Shown: positions 16,691 through 25,321, counted from the first letter of the stretch. The stretch is DNA of 64,000 bases from Peribacillus sp. FSL P2-0133 (GCF_037975445.1 NZ_CP150254.1:494001-558000); one strand, 5' to 3'. Numbers and translations: made by a program. Notes: generated by a model not told the origin, from the sequence alone.

Positions 16691-16758
16691 TTATGCGCTT
16701 TGGGGCTGGAAATTATTTATTCATTGTAGTAAGCGAATATAAAGACTGAGCTACTTAA

Positions 16759-16790
16759 GAAGACCTTAACAAATTTTTGTTAAGGTCTTC
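16759..16790 (+). terminator. Hairpin ending the toxin operon
   Basis: A long stem pairs GAAGACCTTAAC (from 16759) with GTTAAGGTCTTC (to 16790) through an A/T-rich loop. The downstream T run is weak (TAATATT), so it may be bidirectional or inefficient. Confidence 0.55.
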
Positions 16791-16848
16791 TAATATTATG
16801 GGAGAATGGTTTATTCTATATTTCTTGAAATTAAAGGAGAATAAACAA

Positions 16849-17091
16849 ATGAAACAATTGGAAGCAAAAGAAATAATCGAGCAAGAGAAATTAAAACGTT
16901 ACAATTGGTTTAATGAACATCCACAAAGAGAAAATGAGGTAGGAATTACAGTTGATGGTGATCAATGGGCAGTTTATGTAACTGATGAAAGGGCTAGCGT
17001 GGTTACAGGTTCTATTACTAAATTTAATAATGAAAGTGATGCTTTAGACAACTTTATAAAAAGATTAAGAACAGAAAAATTATCGTTTTAG
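16849..17091 (+). CDS. Small Imm59-like putative immunity protein
   Basis: The start ATG 16849 follows AAAGGAGAATAAACAA. The 80-residue protein has an N-terminal helix, then NEVGITVDGDQWAVYVTDERASVV and a C-terminal helix DALDNFIKRLR. The W-x-V-Y-x-T-D-E-R-A pattern with a closing helix is what I recall of the Imm59 immunity family. No toxin gene lies directly before it, so it would be an orphan immunity gene protecting against toxins of other strains. The family call is moderate; its position in an AT-rich toxin tail supports it. Confidence 0.6.
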   Translation: MKQLEAKEIIEQEKLKRYNWFNEHPQRENEVGITVDGDQWAVYVTDERASVVTGSITKFNNESDALDNFIKRLRTEKLSF

Positions 17092-17295
17092 TCTCCAAGA
17101 ATAGGTAATGAAGCGTTTAAGATGAGGTTACTTAGTGCCGATTATAACCATCTTTCAAACCTAAAACACCAACCTAAGTAACTCGTATAGAAGTTTTTTC
17201 AATTGTTTTACCGCACCTTCAAATGCTTGAAATTTTTTAACCTGAATAATAATAATGGTCAAGATGCGGAATTTGTCCAATGGGGTAGTGGTAAA

Positions 17296-17535
17296 ATGAC
17301 ACGAAATGAATATGAAAATAAGATAAAAGAGTTAGGTATAGATTTACAAGAACTCAATATTGTTATTGGAAGAAAAACTAATGTACCAATTTCAACAGGT
17401 TGTTATTTTAAAGATGGAAATTGGATATTGTTTAATGTGGATGAAGGACAAAATTTTTCAATTATTGAAAAGGGCAACGAGGATCGAATTTTCAAATTTA
17501 TATATATGATAACGATGGGGAAAATAGGAAAGTAG
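17296..17535 (+). CDS. Second small putative immunity protein, distantly Imm59-like
   Basis: The start chosen is ATG 17296 (MTRNEYENKIKELG), preceded by the modest site GGGGTAGTGGTAAA; the frame is open further upstream to 17203. The 79-residue product has an N-terminal helix, FKDGNWILFNVDEG and a closing helix EDRIFKFIYM, the same helix-strands-helix plan as the neighbour at 16849 but with little identity. I infer another orphan immunity gene. The in-frame upstream residues could be the tail of a lost toxin tip, or merely noise. Confidence 0.45.
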   Translation: MTRNEYENKIKELGIDLQELNIVIGRKTNVPISTGCYFKDGNWILFNVDEGQNFSIIEKGNEDRIFKFIYMITMGKIGK

Positions 17536-17895
17536 AATTATTGGAGATAATCCAATTGATTTGAAAACCAGACTACTCATCCAAAGCACTAAATCCATTG
17601 CATGCCGTAGTAACATAGTTAAGGTTTCGAAAATGAAAACTGTATTTTGCTAGAATAAAATGAAACCTTGAGTGGCTAAAGCCATTCAAGGTTTTTTAAT
17701 GAAATTGACAGTGTGAATTTTTGTATGAGAAATATAAGCAAGTAATTTGAAATACTTTATAATTTTCCCTCTGTAATTAAATGGAAAAAATATTATAGTG
17801 GTTGTAGTATAGTTGTTAGTATAGAAGCACATTTAATTAAGCAAGGAGTACTGAAGGTGACAAAATAGTACTTAAACAAAAAGTAGGTGTAAGGA
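17536..17895 (+). other. Intergenic stretch between immunity-like gene and ADP-ribosylglycohydrolase
   Basis: AT-rich DNA with one clear terminator (17664-17697) and no convincing gene. A TTTTTGTATGAGAAATATAAG segment and the approach to the next ATG show no promoter that I would call with confidence. Confidence 0.5.
17664..17697 (+). terminator. Intrinsic terminator
   Basis: A 13-bp stem pairs AACCTTGAGTGGC (17664-17676) with GCCATTCAAGGTT (17681-17693), with one G-T mismatch zone, and is followed by TTTTAA. Confidence 0.8.
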
Positions 17896-18918
17896 ATGAC
17901 AGGCAGAAGAATGGTAGACAGATGGGAAGACGATAGTAAAAATTTTTTGAGATTTAATCTAAAACAAAGAATGTTACCAAGTCTGTATGGCGGTATTATT
18001 GGAGACATGCTTGGTGTCCCGGTTGAATTTAAAAAAAGAGGGACTTTTACTATTAATGATATAACGGGATATGGAACCTATAATCAGCCGCCAGGCACTT
18101 GGTCGGATGATACTTCACTAACTTTATGTTTAATTGAAAACTTAATTGAAAAAAGCGATTCCGCGGAGCTAATGCAAAAATTCGTTCAGTATATGGAATC
18201 TGGCTATTGGACACCACATCATGAAATGTTTGATATTGGCAGAACGACCAGTGAAGCCATAACCAAGTTTAAAAGTGGAACGCCAGCAAAAGAATGTGGC
18301 GGAGATGCAATGTTTGATAATGGGAATGGGGCGTTGATGAGGATCGCTCCAGTGGCATTTATCCTTTTTAATAGCTTTAATTTCATTGAAAAAACCCAAA
18401 CCATTAAAAAATATACGGAAGTTACCCATGCACATCCGCGTTCTGTAGTAGGTTCCATTATTTATGTCGAGTTTTTACTTAGACTTTATTATAATAATTC
18501 TCCTGAAGTTTCAAAAAGGGAAATAAAAGAACTTTTTGATGAGAATTTTGATAAAGATCATATATACCAAAAAGAGCTGCAATCCTATTCAAGAATTTTT
18601 GAGGAAGATTTCTTTTCATTACCACAAGAAGAAATTCAGTCAGATGGTTATGTGGTTCATACGTTAGAAGCAGCCATTTGGTGCTTAGGAAATTCAGATT
18701 CATTTAGCGAAGCCGTTTTAAAAGCAGTGAATCTAGGGGATGATACGGATACAGTAGGTGCCATTACAGGAACAATGGCAGGTATGTACTATAAAATGGA
18801 CGACATTCCTAAAGAATGGCTTGAGAAAATCACAAGAAAAGAAGATATCGATGAATTAATCAAGCAATTCCATAGTTTTTGTGCAGATAAAGCAATTAAA
18901 GAAGAGTATGGGGATTGA
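17896..18918 (+). CDS. ADP-ribosylglycohydrolase family protein
   Basis: The 340-residue enzyme has the DraG/ARH signatures: GGIIGDMLGVPVEF at the start of the fold, GTWSDDTSLTLCL (metal-binding Asp pair plus Thr), the G-N-G-A-L-M-R-I-A-P block, THAHPRSVVGS, and the C-terminal NLGDDTDTVGAITGTMAG with the second metal-binding DDTD. These enzymes remove ADP-ribose from proteins or cleave related ADP-ribosyl compounds using two Mg ions. The start at 17896 has only a weak site; ATG 17911 is an alternative. Its position inside the toxin/immunity tail is notable because this fold serves as the immunity protein Tri1 against an ADP-ribosylating toxin in Serratia. All metal ligands look intact. Confidence 0.9.
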   Translation: MTGRRMVDRWEDDSKNFLRFNLKQRMLPSLYGGIIGDMLGVPVEFKKRGTFTINDITGYGTYNQPPGTWSDDTSLTLCLIENLIEKSDSAELMQKFVQYMESGYWTPHHEMFDIGRTTSEAITKFKSGTPAKECGGDAMFDNGNGALMRIAPVAFILFNSFNFIEKTQTIKKYTEVTHAHPRSVVGSIIYVEFLLRLYYNNSPEVSKREIKELFDENFDKDHIYQKELQSYSRIFEEDFFSLPQEEIQSDGYVVHTLEAAIWCLGNSDSFSEAVLKAVNLGDDTDTVGAITGTMAGMYYKMDDIPKEWLEKITRKEDIDELIKQFHSFCADKAIKEEYGD

Positions 18919-18940
18919 TGTAAATCCCTCATATGAACAT

Positions 18941-18980
18941 AAAAAAACCCTTATAAAAGTCCTTTATAGGGTTTTTTTAT
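18941..18980 (+). terminator. Intrinsic terminator after the ADP-ribosylglycohydrolase
   Basis: AAACCCTTATAAA pairs with CTTTATAGGGTTT around a short loop and is followed by TTTTAT; A runs on the other side make it possibly bidirectional. Confidence 0.85.
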
Positions 18981-19070
18981 GTCCAGAGTCCATTTTATGC
19001 TATGTTAAACGGGAAGCGAAGCAGTTTGAATTTAGGTGATGGAGAATTAAATAATGGAGTGAGTGGAAAA

Positions 19071-19460
19071 ATGATTAGAAAAGGTGAGTATACTATCTTT
19101 AATGGGAAAGAGTATAGATTCATAGAATCGGATACAGTGGGAGCTATTGAATTAATAACCAATGATAAAAAAGATATGGGCAATGGCTTTACTTATTATA
19201 AAAATAATATTTACACGAAAATAGTACGCGTAAATGAAGTTAAAGAATTATATTCTATTAATCCCTATGCTGTATATAAGGGAGAGCTGTTTCCAGCATC
19301 AGAAGAAAGAACAACTGGTAAAGTATTGTTGGTTACAACAAACACTGAACTTGCTAAACAGATGGGTTTTGAACGTACAGATAAATATATGTACTCCAAA
19401 TCTGTGGAATGGGATGAAGTGGAGATAATCGAGAAGAGGAAGCCCTATTCAATAGATTAA
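19071..19460 (+). CDS. Putative immunity protein, paralogue of 19816
   Basis: The start is placed at ATG 19071 (MIRKGEYTIFNGKEYRF), aligned with the paralogue start; the open frame before it to 19002 has no counterpart there. The 129-residue protein shares with the 19816 gene an almost identical C-terminal 60 residues (YKGELFPASEER, TDKYMYSKSVE, DEVEIIE-RKPYS) but has a diverged N-terminal half. The same overall pattern occurs in the presumed toxin-cognate immunity protein at 16220. It is read here as an orphan immunity gene; no toxin tip remains beside it. Confidence 0.6.
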   Translation: MIRKGEYTIFNGKEYRFIESDTVGAIELITNDKKDMGNGFTYYKNNIYTKIVRVNEVKELYSINPYAVYKGELFPASEERTTGKVLLVTTNTELAKQMGFERTDKYMYSKSVEWDEVEIIEKRKPYSID

Positions 19461-19515
19461 ATTTTCTCGTTTCAAATGCGATTTATAATTATTGCACTAT
19501 ATATAGGAGAATAAA

Positions 19516-19791
19516 ATGGATATTAAGATGCAGTTAATCAATCAAATAAAAGTTGTAATAAATAATCTTGAAAATGATTATTATAATGAAATTACTAGCG
19601 GCGTTTTACAACTTATATATATAAGATATAAGAATGCATTGAAAGCATTGGAGAATAATAATGATATAAGAGAATTAAATATAATTGGTGGCAAAAGGGC
19701 TTATATGGATAGTTATAGTGACTATCAAAATCCATTATTAGAAGAATTACATAAAGCTGAAAAATTACATAAAGAATTATTGAATACTTGA
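19516..19791 (+). CDS. Small helical protein of unknown function in the immunity array
   Basis: The 91-residue helical, charged protein starts at ATG 19516 behind TAGGAGAATAAA, so it is probably translated. It has two helices (IKVVINNLENDYYNEIT and KNALKALENNND) and ends ELHKAEKLHKELLNT. I do not recognise the family. Its place between two paralogous immunity-like genes and its low GC suggest another immunity or toxin-partner protein, but nothing in the sequence proves this. Confidence 0.5.
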   Translation: MDIKMQLINQIKVVINNLENDYYNEITSGVLQLIYIRYKNALKALENNNDIRELNIIGGKRAYMDSYSDYQNPLLEELHKAEKLHKELLNT

Positions 19792-19815
19792 TAAAGTTTG
19801 AAAATGGAGGAACCT

Positions 19816-20202
19816 ATGATAAGAAAAGGAAAGTATGCAATGCATAATGGTAGCGAGTATAATTTTAATCTACTGGAAGATAAGTCTATAAGATTAATAA
19901 GTCATAAACAGGCTGATCTATCTCAAGGTTTCAAACATTTAGATGAAAATATCTATATCAAAAATGTTTCTGTAGAAGAGGTAGAAAATTTATTTAAGAT
20001 AAATACAAAGGCAAAATATAAGGGAGAGTTGTTTCCAGCATCAGAAGAAAGAAATACCGGAAAAGTATTGTTGGATACAACAAACACTGAACTTGCCAAA
20101 AAGATGGGGTTTGAACGAACAGATAAATATATGTACTCCAAATCTGTGGAACGGGATGAAGTGGAGATAATCGAGGAGAGGAAACCATATTCATTAGATT
20201 AA
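19816..20202 (+). CDS. Putative immunity protein, paralogue of 19071
   Basis: ATG 19816 follows GGAGGAACCT, an ideal site. The 128-residue product has the family pattern: YAMHNGSEYNFNL near the start, VSVEEVENLF, AKYKGELFPASEER, GFERTDKYMYSK and VEIIEERKP at the end. The 3' halves of this gene and of the one at 19071 are nearly the same at the DNA level, while the 5' halves differ, so one copy probably arose by duplication and then lost or exchanged its N-terminal region. It is inferred to be an immunity protein and is followed by a terminator that closes the toxin/immunity region. Confidence 0.6.
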   Translation: MIRKGKYAMHNGSEYNFNLLEDKSIRLISHKQADLSQGFKHLDENIYIKNVSVEEVENLFKINTKAKYKGELFPASEERNTGKVLLDTTNTELAKKMGFERTDKYMYSKSVERDEVEIIEERKPYSLD

Positions 20203-20212
20203 TTTCCCCGTT

Positions 20213-20242
20213 AAAAAGCCCTTGAGATTAAGGGCTTTTTTA
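20213..20242 (+). terminator. Intrinsic terminator closing the immunity array
   Basis: AAAAGCCCTT pairs with AAGGGCTTTT around a GAGATT loop and is followed by TTATG. Confidence 0.85.
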
Positions 20243-20335
20243 TGAGGGGGTATCAAACTAAAGGCAACGAATTAGCCCCAGTTGATTTAGTAATGACAGT
20301 ATTCTTCCGTTACAATATCGGCGAAGGTTCCTGAA

Positions 20336-21592
20336 TTATAACAGCTTAAGTAGAGCCTGTGCACCTGTTAAGATAAGCCCTATTATAAAACCACAGACCG
20401 CTCCGTTCACACGAATCCATTGTAAATCTTTTCCTACACCATTTTCCATCATATCAATCAGTGTTTCATTGTCTAGCTTATCTAAATTTTCCTGTACAAG
20501 ATTACCGATCTGCGTATGATTTTTTTCAATGAGAACAGTAATTTGTTTCTGTATCCAATTATCGATGTGCGTGCTATTCTCTTTTATGTTGTCCAGTACG
20601 TGCTGAATCATTGGAGTCAGGTAAGTATCCATGAAATGTTCATCTTCTACGAAATCTAACGCATCTTGTTGAATTTGTTGTAGAGATCCCATAATTGTTG
20701 CTTCTGGTTCCCATTTTGTCAGAAGTTGATTTTTCCATTTTTCAACTCCTTCTAACAGTTCCCGGTTATGGTTAATGCCTTGTATCTCTTTACGGATATA
20801 TAAGATTAAAGCCTCTCTATTCGGTTCTTTCTCGTTTTGTAAATTATTTACGACACTTAATAAAAGGTTTTGTATGATATTCCCAAGTTTCTCTTCGTTA
20901 AGTAGACTTTGAATGGATTTAACGGCAAACTGAAGCATACCTTCCAGTTCAATCTTGCTGAGTACATCCATGGAAACAGTGCCAAGTCGCTGGCTAGTTT
21001 GTTTTTTTCTTAACCAATCTTCCGCTTTTTTCAAAACATGATCCAGAGCCTTCTTATCGAATTGTTCGTTAAGTAACTGTGAACTTACTAAATGAAGAAT
21101 CTTGCCCATGTCTATGTTAGAAAGTGATGCTTCAATTTTTTTTGCAACGAAAGGTGTAATCTTTTCTATATCTATATAACAAATCAATTGCTTGATGAGT
21201 TTAATCAGGACTTTTCTAAAAGTATCACTTTGTACCTCTTTTACTAAAATGGGGATCAATTTTTCTGTAAAAGGAATATGTTTTACTTTGTCTTGAATAC
21301 TTTCCTTAGAAAGCCAGTCATTTTTTAGCATCGAAACAAGTGCATCTGTCATTCTTTTACGATTGTTGGGCAAAAGCGCTGTATGGGGGATCGGTAATCC
21401 GAGCGGGTGCCGGAATAATGCAGTGACTGCAAACCAATCGGCTAGACCACCAACTAATCCTGCCTCAAACCCTCCATGTAATAAATCCAGCGGCAACGTA
21501 CCTTGAAATGGAGTGGTTGCAATATAACCCGCTCCCATGATCATTAGTGAATATTTAGCAATTTTTCTTGACGATTTTATTTTTGGTGACAT
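20336..21592 (-). CDS. DUF445 family membrane protein
   Basis: The start ATG 21592 (MSPKIKSSRKIAKYS) has a site AAGGATGAGG at proper spacing; 18 extra in-frame codons upstream are not needed. The 418-residue protein has an N-terminal membrane segment and the family block GGFEAGLVGGLADWFAVTALFRHPLGLPIPHTALLPNNR, a long helical middle, and a C-terminal membrane segment (GAVCGFIIGLILTGAQALL). DUF445 proteins (YheB/YtcJ-like) are common in Bacillus, and the function is not established. Marks of normal base composition return here, so this gene bounds the AT-rich toxin region. Confidence 0.82.
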   Translation of the reverse strand: MSPKIKSSRKIAKYSLMIMGAGYIATTPFQGTLPLDLLHGGFEAGLVGGLADWFAVTALFRHPLGLPIPHTALLPNNRKRMTDALVSMLKNDWLSKESIQDKVKHIPFTEKLIPILVKEVQSDTFRKVLIKLIKQLICYIDIEKITPFVAKKIEASLSNIDMGKILHLVSSQLLNEQFDKKALDHVLKKAEDWLRKKQTSQRLGTVSMDVLSKIELEGMLQFAVKSIQSLLNEEKLGNIIQNLLLSVVNNLQNEKEPNREALILYIRKEIQGINHNRELLEGVEKWKNQLLTKWEPEATIMGSLQQIQQDALDFVEDEHFMDTYLTPMIQHVLDNIKENSTHIDNWIQKQITVLIEKNHTQIGNLVQENLDKLDNETLIDMMENGVGKDLQWIRVNGAVCGFIIGLILTGAQALLKLL

Positions 21593-21843
21593 TATATTCC
21601 TCATCCTTAAAATGATATCAATTACTATAACCCGAATCATTAGCAAATTTTATAACTTACTTTTATCTAGTAGTATAGCAGGTAGTTCAAAAAAATACTC
21701 CCAACAAGGGCAGTCAGTTCATCTATCGGGGAATGGGAAAATCGCCTATTAAGTATGAAAGCTTAAAATATGCAATATGAATCGAACCCACAATCATTGA
21801 TATTTTCCTTTGAATTTCAAAGATGAGGATGGTTGATTCACAA

Positions 21844-21879
21844 TAAAAAAAGCCGATTATTCAATCGGCTTTTTTTATT
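21844..21879 (-). terminator. Intrinsic terminator, likely bidirectional, after the symporter gene
   Basis: AAAAGCCGATT pairs with AATCGGCTTTT around ATTC; T runs occur on both strands. It follows the stop at 21892 on the minus strand. Confidence 0.85.
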
Positions 21880-21891
21880 CATCCAACGATA

Positions 21892-22863
21892 TTATGATAC
21901 GTCTGTTTTTATCGAATTATTTGTCCCTGTATTTTTTTTATCTTTCATGCGACTGAAAATAAAGGCTAGAACGGAACCTGATATATTATGCCAAACACTG
22001 AAAATGGCACTAGGTACAGCGGCCAAAGGCGAGAAGTGGGCTGTTGCTATAGCTACACCTAAACCAGAGTTCTGCATACCAACCTCCATTGCGACAGCTT
22101 TCTGTTTCGCTAAATCCATCCCGCATAAACGAGCAAAGAAAAAGCCGAGAAGAAAACCAAGAACATTATGAAGAACGACGACTGCAAAAATGAGCAAACC
22201 TGTTTTAGCCAGCTGTGCTTGGCTGCCTGCCACTACGGCAGATACGATCAGAACGATAGAAATGACAGATACTAGAGGCAGAGCCTTTGCCCCAGCTTCT
22301 GCCTGTTTACCGAAAAACTTTTTAACAATGAATCCAAGCATCAGTGGGATGATCACCACTTGAATGATGGAAATGAATAATGATCCAATACTGATATCAA
22401 CCCATTTACTTGCAAAGAGCAAAATAAGCAGGGGAGTTACGATAGGCGCTAGAATAGTGGAAACAGAAGCAATGGCAACTGCAAGCGCAACGTTTCCTCT
22501 CGCAAGAAACACCATGACATTGGAAGCTGTTCCACTAGGGCAGCATCCTACCAAAATAACCCCAACAGCCACTTCTTTGGGCAAATCAAACCCTAATGCT
22601 AATACAAATGCCAATAATGGCATAATGATAAAATGTCCTGCTACTCCTAGTGCCACTTCTTTCGGACGTCGGAAAACTTCTTTAAAATCCGCTGTTGATA
22701 ATGTAAGTCCCATGCCAAACATGACAATTCCTAATAATGGGACAATATAGGCTCCAATCCATATAAATTTATTAGGTAAGATATACGCAATAACTGCAAA
22801 TATAATGACCCATAAGGTAAACGTTTTACCAGCAAATCCGCTGATTTTCTCTACTACTCCCAT
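21892..22863 (-). CDS. Bile acid:sodium symporter (BASS) family transporter
   Basis: ATG 22863 (MGVVEKISGFAGKTF) is preferred over an in-frame ATG at 22896 because AGGAGGGTCACT sits directly before it. The 323-residue protein has nine or ten membrane segments and the BASS signatures VGCCPSGTASNVMVFLARGNVALAVAIAS (sodium-binding region) and EVGMQNSGLGVAIA. It resembles Bacillus YocS. Family members carry organic anions such as pantoate, pyruvate or ketopantoate with sodium; the substrate here is unknown. It is monocistronic. Confidence 0.9.
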   Translation of the reverse strand: MGVVEKISGFAGKTFTLWVIIFAVIAYILPNKFIWIGAYIVPLLGIVMFGMGLTLSTADFKEVFRRPKEVALGVAGHFIIMPLLAFVLALGFDLPKEVAVGVILVGCCPSGTASNVMVFLARGNVALAVAIASVSTILAPIVTPLLILLFASKWVDISIGSLFISIIQVVIIPLMLGFIVKKFFGKQAEAGAKALPLVSVISIVLIVSAVVAGSQAQLAKTGLLIFAVVVLHNVLGFLLGFFFARLCGMDLAKQKAVAMEVGMQNSGLGVAIATAHFSPLAAVPSAIFSVWHNISGSVLAFIFSRMKDKKNTGTNNSIKTDVS

Positions 22864-23252
22864 AGTGACCCTCCTAGATGTTTTAAAATAAAACAATTAT
22901 AGTTTATATTCAGAATATTTTAAACCTTTTTTTAAAAAAATCATTACATTTTTAAACAGCCTTTTGGGTATTTTCATTATGGACAGTCATATTGAAAACG
23001 ATGATTTTTGGAACTATAATTCTCTTCCGCTGAACTAGTGTGAATATGGATTTACTCTAGGAAAAAAGCGGACAGGGTTTTTAGAGATTCTATTCGCTTT
23101 TTTACTTTATCTTTTAATAAAAAATAAGAGGGTGCTGTATATTAGTGGCAAACTAGTTTATAAGGAACTGGAGATTGAATTAGTATTTGTTGTTTTACAG
23201 GATAAATTATTGCTATTGTAAGTTTAGCTAGGGCTATAAAAGAAGTGGAGAT
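22864..23252. other. Intergenic region between divergent genes
   Basis: AT-rich DNA that must hold the promoters of the symporter gene and hssR. A loose stem made from AAAAAAGCG (near 23063) and CGCTTTTTT (near 23095) is visible, but no gene is associated with it. I see no open frame with a ribosome site. Confidence 0.4.
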
Positions 23253-23939
23253 GTGGTTTCTTTGATACATATATTAATTGCGGATGATGATCGGCATATT
23301 CGGGAGTTGCTTAAATTTCACTTGGAAAAGGAAGGGTATATGGTATTCGAAGCGAAGGACGGGAATGAAGCTTCCTTGCTACTGGAGAAGGAACGGATCC
23401 ATCTGGCTGTTGTCGATATTATGATGCCTTTTAAAAACGGACTGGATCTTTGTAAGGAAATCCGGGATCAATATGATCTGCCTGTCATTTTATTGACAGC
23501 TAAAGATCAACTTATCGATAAGGAAAAGGGGTACTTTGCGGGTACGGATGATTACCTAGTAAAGCCGTTTGAGCCAAGGGAACTTCTATTTCGGATAAAA
23601 GCGCTATTGCGAAGGTACCGTATGGTGAATTCTGAGTCCATCTCATTGAATCAAACTGTGATTGACCGTAAAAGTTACGAAGTGCGAATAATGGGGAATA
23701 CGCTGCTCCTGCCGCTTAAGGAATTTGAGCTGCTGGCTCAGCTGGGGAGTTTTCCTGATCAGGTCTTTACGCGTGAACAGCTTATTGAACTGGTATGGGG
23801 TGCTGATTTTGAAGGGGATGATCGGACGGTTGATGTCCATATTAAACGGTTAAGGGAACGTTTTGCCGGGCGGACCGATGATTTTGTTATAACGACTGTC
23901 CGTGGCTTAGGTTATAAACTGGAGGTCAATAAGAAGTGA
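23253..23939 (+). CDS. hssR: HssR heme-responsive response regulator (OmpR family)
   Basis: The 228-residue regulator has a receiver domain (acidic DDD near the start, phospho-acceptor Asp in VVDIMMPFKNG, conserved Lys in VKPF) and a winged-helix DNA-binding domain (KEFELLAQLGSFPDQVFTREQL, GDDRTVDVHIKRLRERF, RGLGYKLE). It closely resembles Staphylococcus HssR in the VVDIMM and FTREQ/DERTVDVHIKRLR regions. The start is uncertain: GTG 23253 lies very close to GGAG, while TTG 23262 has better spacing. Its stop overlaps the kinase start by 4 bp. It is expected to activate hrtBA from the direct repeat at 25322 when heme is in excess. Confidence 0.87.
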   Translation: MVSLIHILIADDDRHIRELLKFHLEKEGYMVFEAKDGNEASLLLEKERIHLAVVDIMMPFKNGLDLCKEIRDQYDLPVILLTAKDQLIDKEKGYFAGTDDYLVKPFEPRELLFRIKALLRRYRMVNSESISLNQTVIDRKSYEVRIMGNTLLLPLKEFELLAQLGSFPDQVFTREQLIELVWGADFEGDDRTVDVHIKRLRERFAGRTDDFVITTVRGLGYKLEVNKK

Positions 23940-25315
23940 AAACACTTTATTTCAGGATTGTTATTCAAACCATTTTGATCATGGTGCTTGCTAGTGTCAT
24001 CGCTTTTTTAATTTCCAATGTCTATTATCATAAGGTTCAGAAACCACACAATGGCGAGAAGATAAGCAAAGTTGCTGGTGAAATCGTCTCTTTATATGAA
24101 GAAAATCCAGGTCAGGATATTGATGCGTATTTAAATCATATAGCAGGATTGCACTATCAAATGTATTTATTTAATGAGCAGGGTGAAGGGACTTTATATG
24201 GGGAGCCGTTTCGGGAAACGAGTTTGGATTCAGACACGATTTCAGGAGTTTTGAACGGGAAAACCTATCAAGGGATAGCCAATTATAATAATGGGTTATT
24301 TATTACCGGATTTTTTGAAGATGTATTAGTTAATAGCATCGGGGTCCCAATTAAAGTGGATGGCGAGAAATATGCATTGTTTGTAAGGCCGAATATAGAA
24401 CTGCAGTTTGGAGAGTTCCGCTTTTACCTTTCTGTTTTGCTCGTACTTACGCTCCTGCTCAGTTTTTTATTTGTTATTATTAACACGCGTTTCATTGTAA
24501 AGCCAATTACGAAATTAACAGAAGCCACAAAAAGAATTGCTGATGGGGATTATAGTAGTGAATTGAATGTTACCCGCAGTGATGAAATTGGGGATTTGGC
24601 TCAACATTTCTCGAAAATGACTCAAAGCATACAGCGGTTAGATGATATGAGACAGGAATTCGTTTCAAATGTTTCTCATGAAATTCAATCTCCGCTAGCA
24701 TCCATCCAAGGTTTTTCCCAAACGCTCCAATCGGAAGAATTAACAAAAGAACAAAGAGATCAGTACTTGTCCATTATTGAAAAAGAAAGCAGGCGCATGT
24801 CGTTGTTAAGCAAACAGCTGCTCATGCTTGCCTCGTTGGATAAAGTAGATGATCCGCTGCAACGGTTCCAATTCGATTTAGCGCAACAAATACGGCAAGT
24901 GTTGTTCATGCTGGAATGGAATTGGCGGGAAAAAAATATGGTGATCGAAATGGATTTGCCTTCAACCGTCATTTCTGCTGATGAGAAACTTTTAAATCAA
25001 GTATGGACGAATTTGATAACCAATAGCATTAAATACTCGGAAAGCGGCAGTTCAATCAATATTCGGATTAAAAAAATAGGCAGTGCTGTTGAAGTGATGA
25101 TCGCGGATACGGGCATGGGAATTCCAGAAGAAGACCTCCCTTATATCTTTGATCGGTTTTATAAAGTCGACAAAGTGAGGAACAGGAGTGAAACAGGCAG
25201 CGGATTAGGACTTTCGATTACGAAGAAGACGGTTGAACTTCATGGGGGAACGATCGAAGTTCAAAGCGAACTCGGTAAAGGGACCACTTTTTATATACGG
25301 CTGCCCCTTATGTAA
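23936..25315 (+). CDS. hssS: HssS heme-sensor histidine kinase
   Basis: The 459-residue kinase starts with GTG at 23936 inside the hssR stop. It has two membrane segments (about 8-28 and 163-185) flanking an external sensor domain of about 130 residues, a HAMP linker (INTRFIVKPITKLTEATKRIADGDYSSE), a HisKA domain with FVSNVSHEIQSPLASIQGF and an ATPase domain with NLITNSIKYSESG, DTGMGIPEED and GSGLGLSI. Length and layout equal HssS, which senses heme at the membrane interface. The pairing with HssR and an FtsX-type exporter downstream supports the call. Confidence 0.86.
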   Translation: MKTLYFRIVIQTILIMVLASVIAFLISNVYYHKVQKPHNGEKISKVAGEIVSLYEENPGQDIDAYLNHIAGLHYQMYLFNEQGEGTLYGEPFRETSLDSDTISGVLNGKTYQGIANYNNGLFITGFFEDVLVNSIGVPIKVDGEKYALFVRPNIELQFGEFRFYLSVLLVLTLLLSFLFVIINTRFIVKPITKLTEATKRIADGDYSSELNVTRSDEIGDLAQHFSKMTQSIQRLDDMRQEFVSNVSHEIQSPLASIQGFSQTLQSEELTKEQRDQYLSIIEKESRRMSLLSKQLLMLASLDKVDDPLQRFQFDLAQQIRQVLFMLEWNWREKNMVIEMDLPSTVISADEKLLNQVWTNLITNSIKYSESGSSINIRIKKIGSAVEVMIADTGMGIPEEDLPYIFDRFYKVDKVRNRSETGSGLGLSITKKTVELHGGTIEVQSELGKGTTFYIRLPLM

Positions 25316-25321
25316 TCAGTT

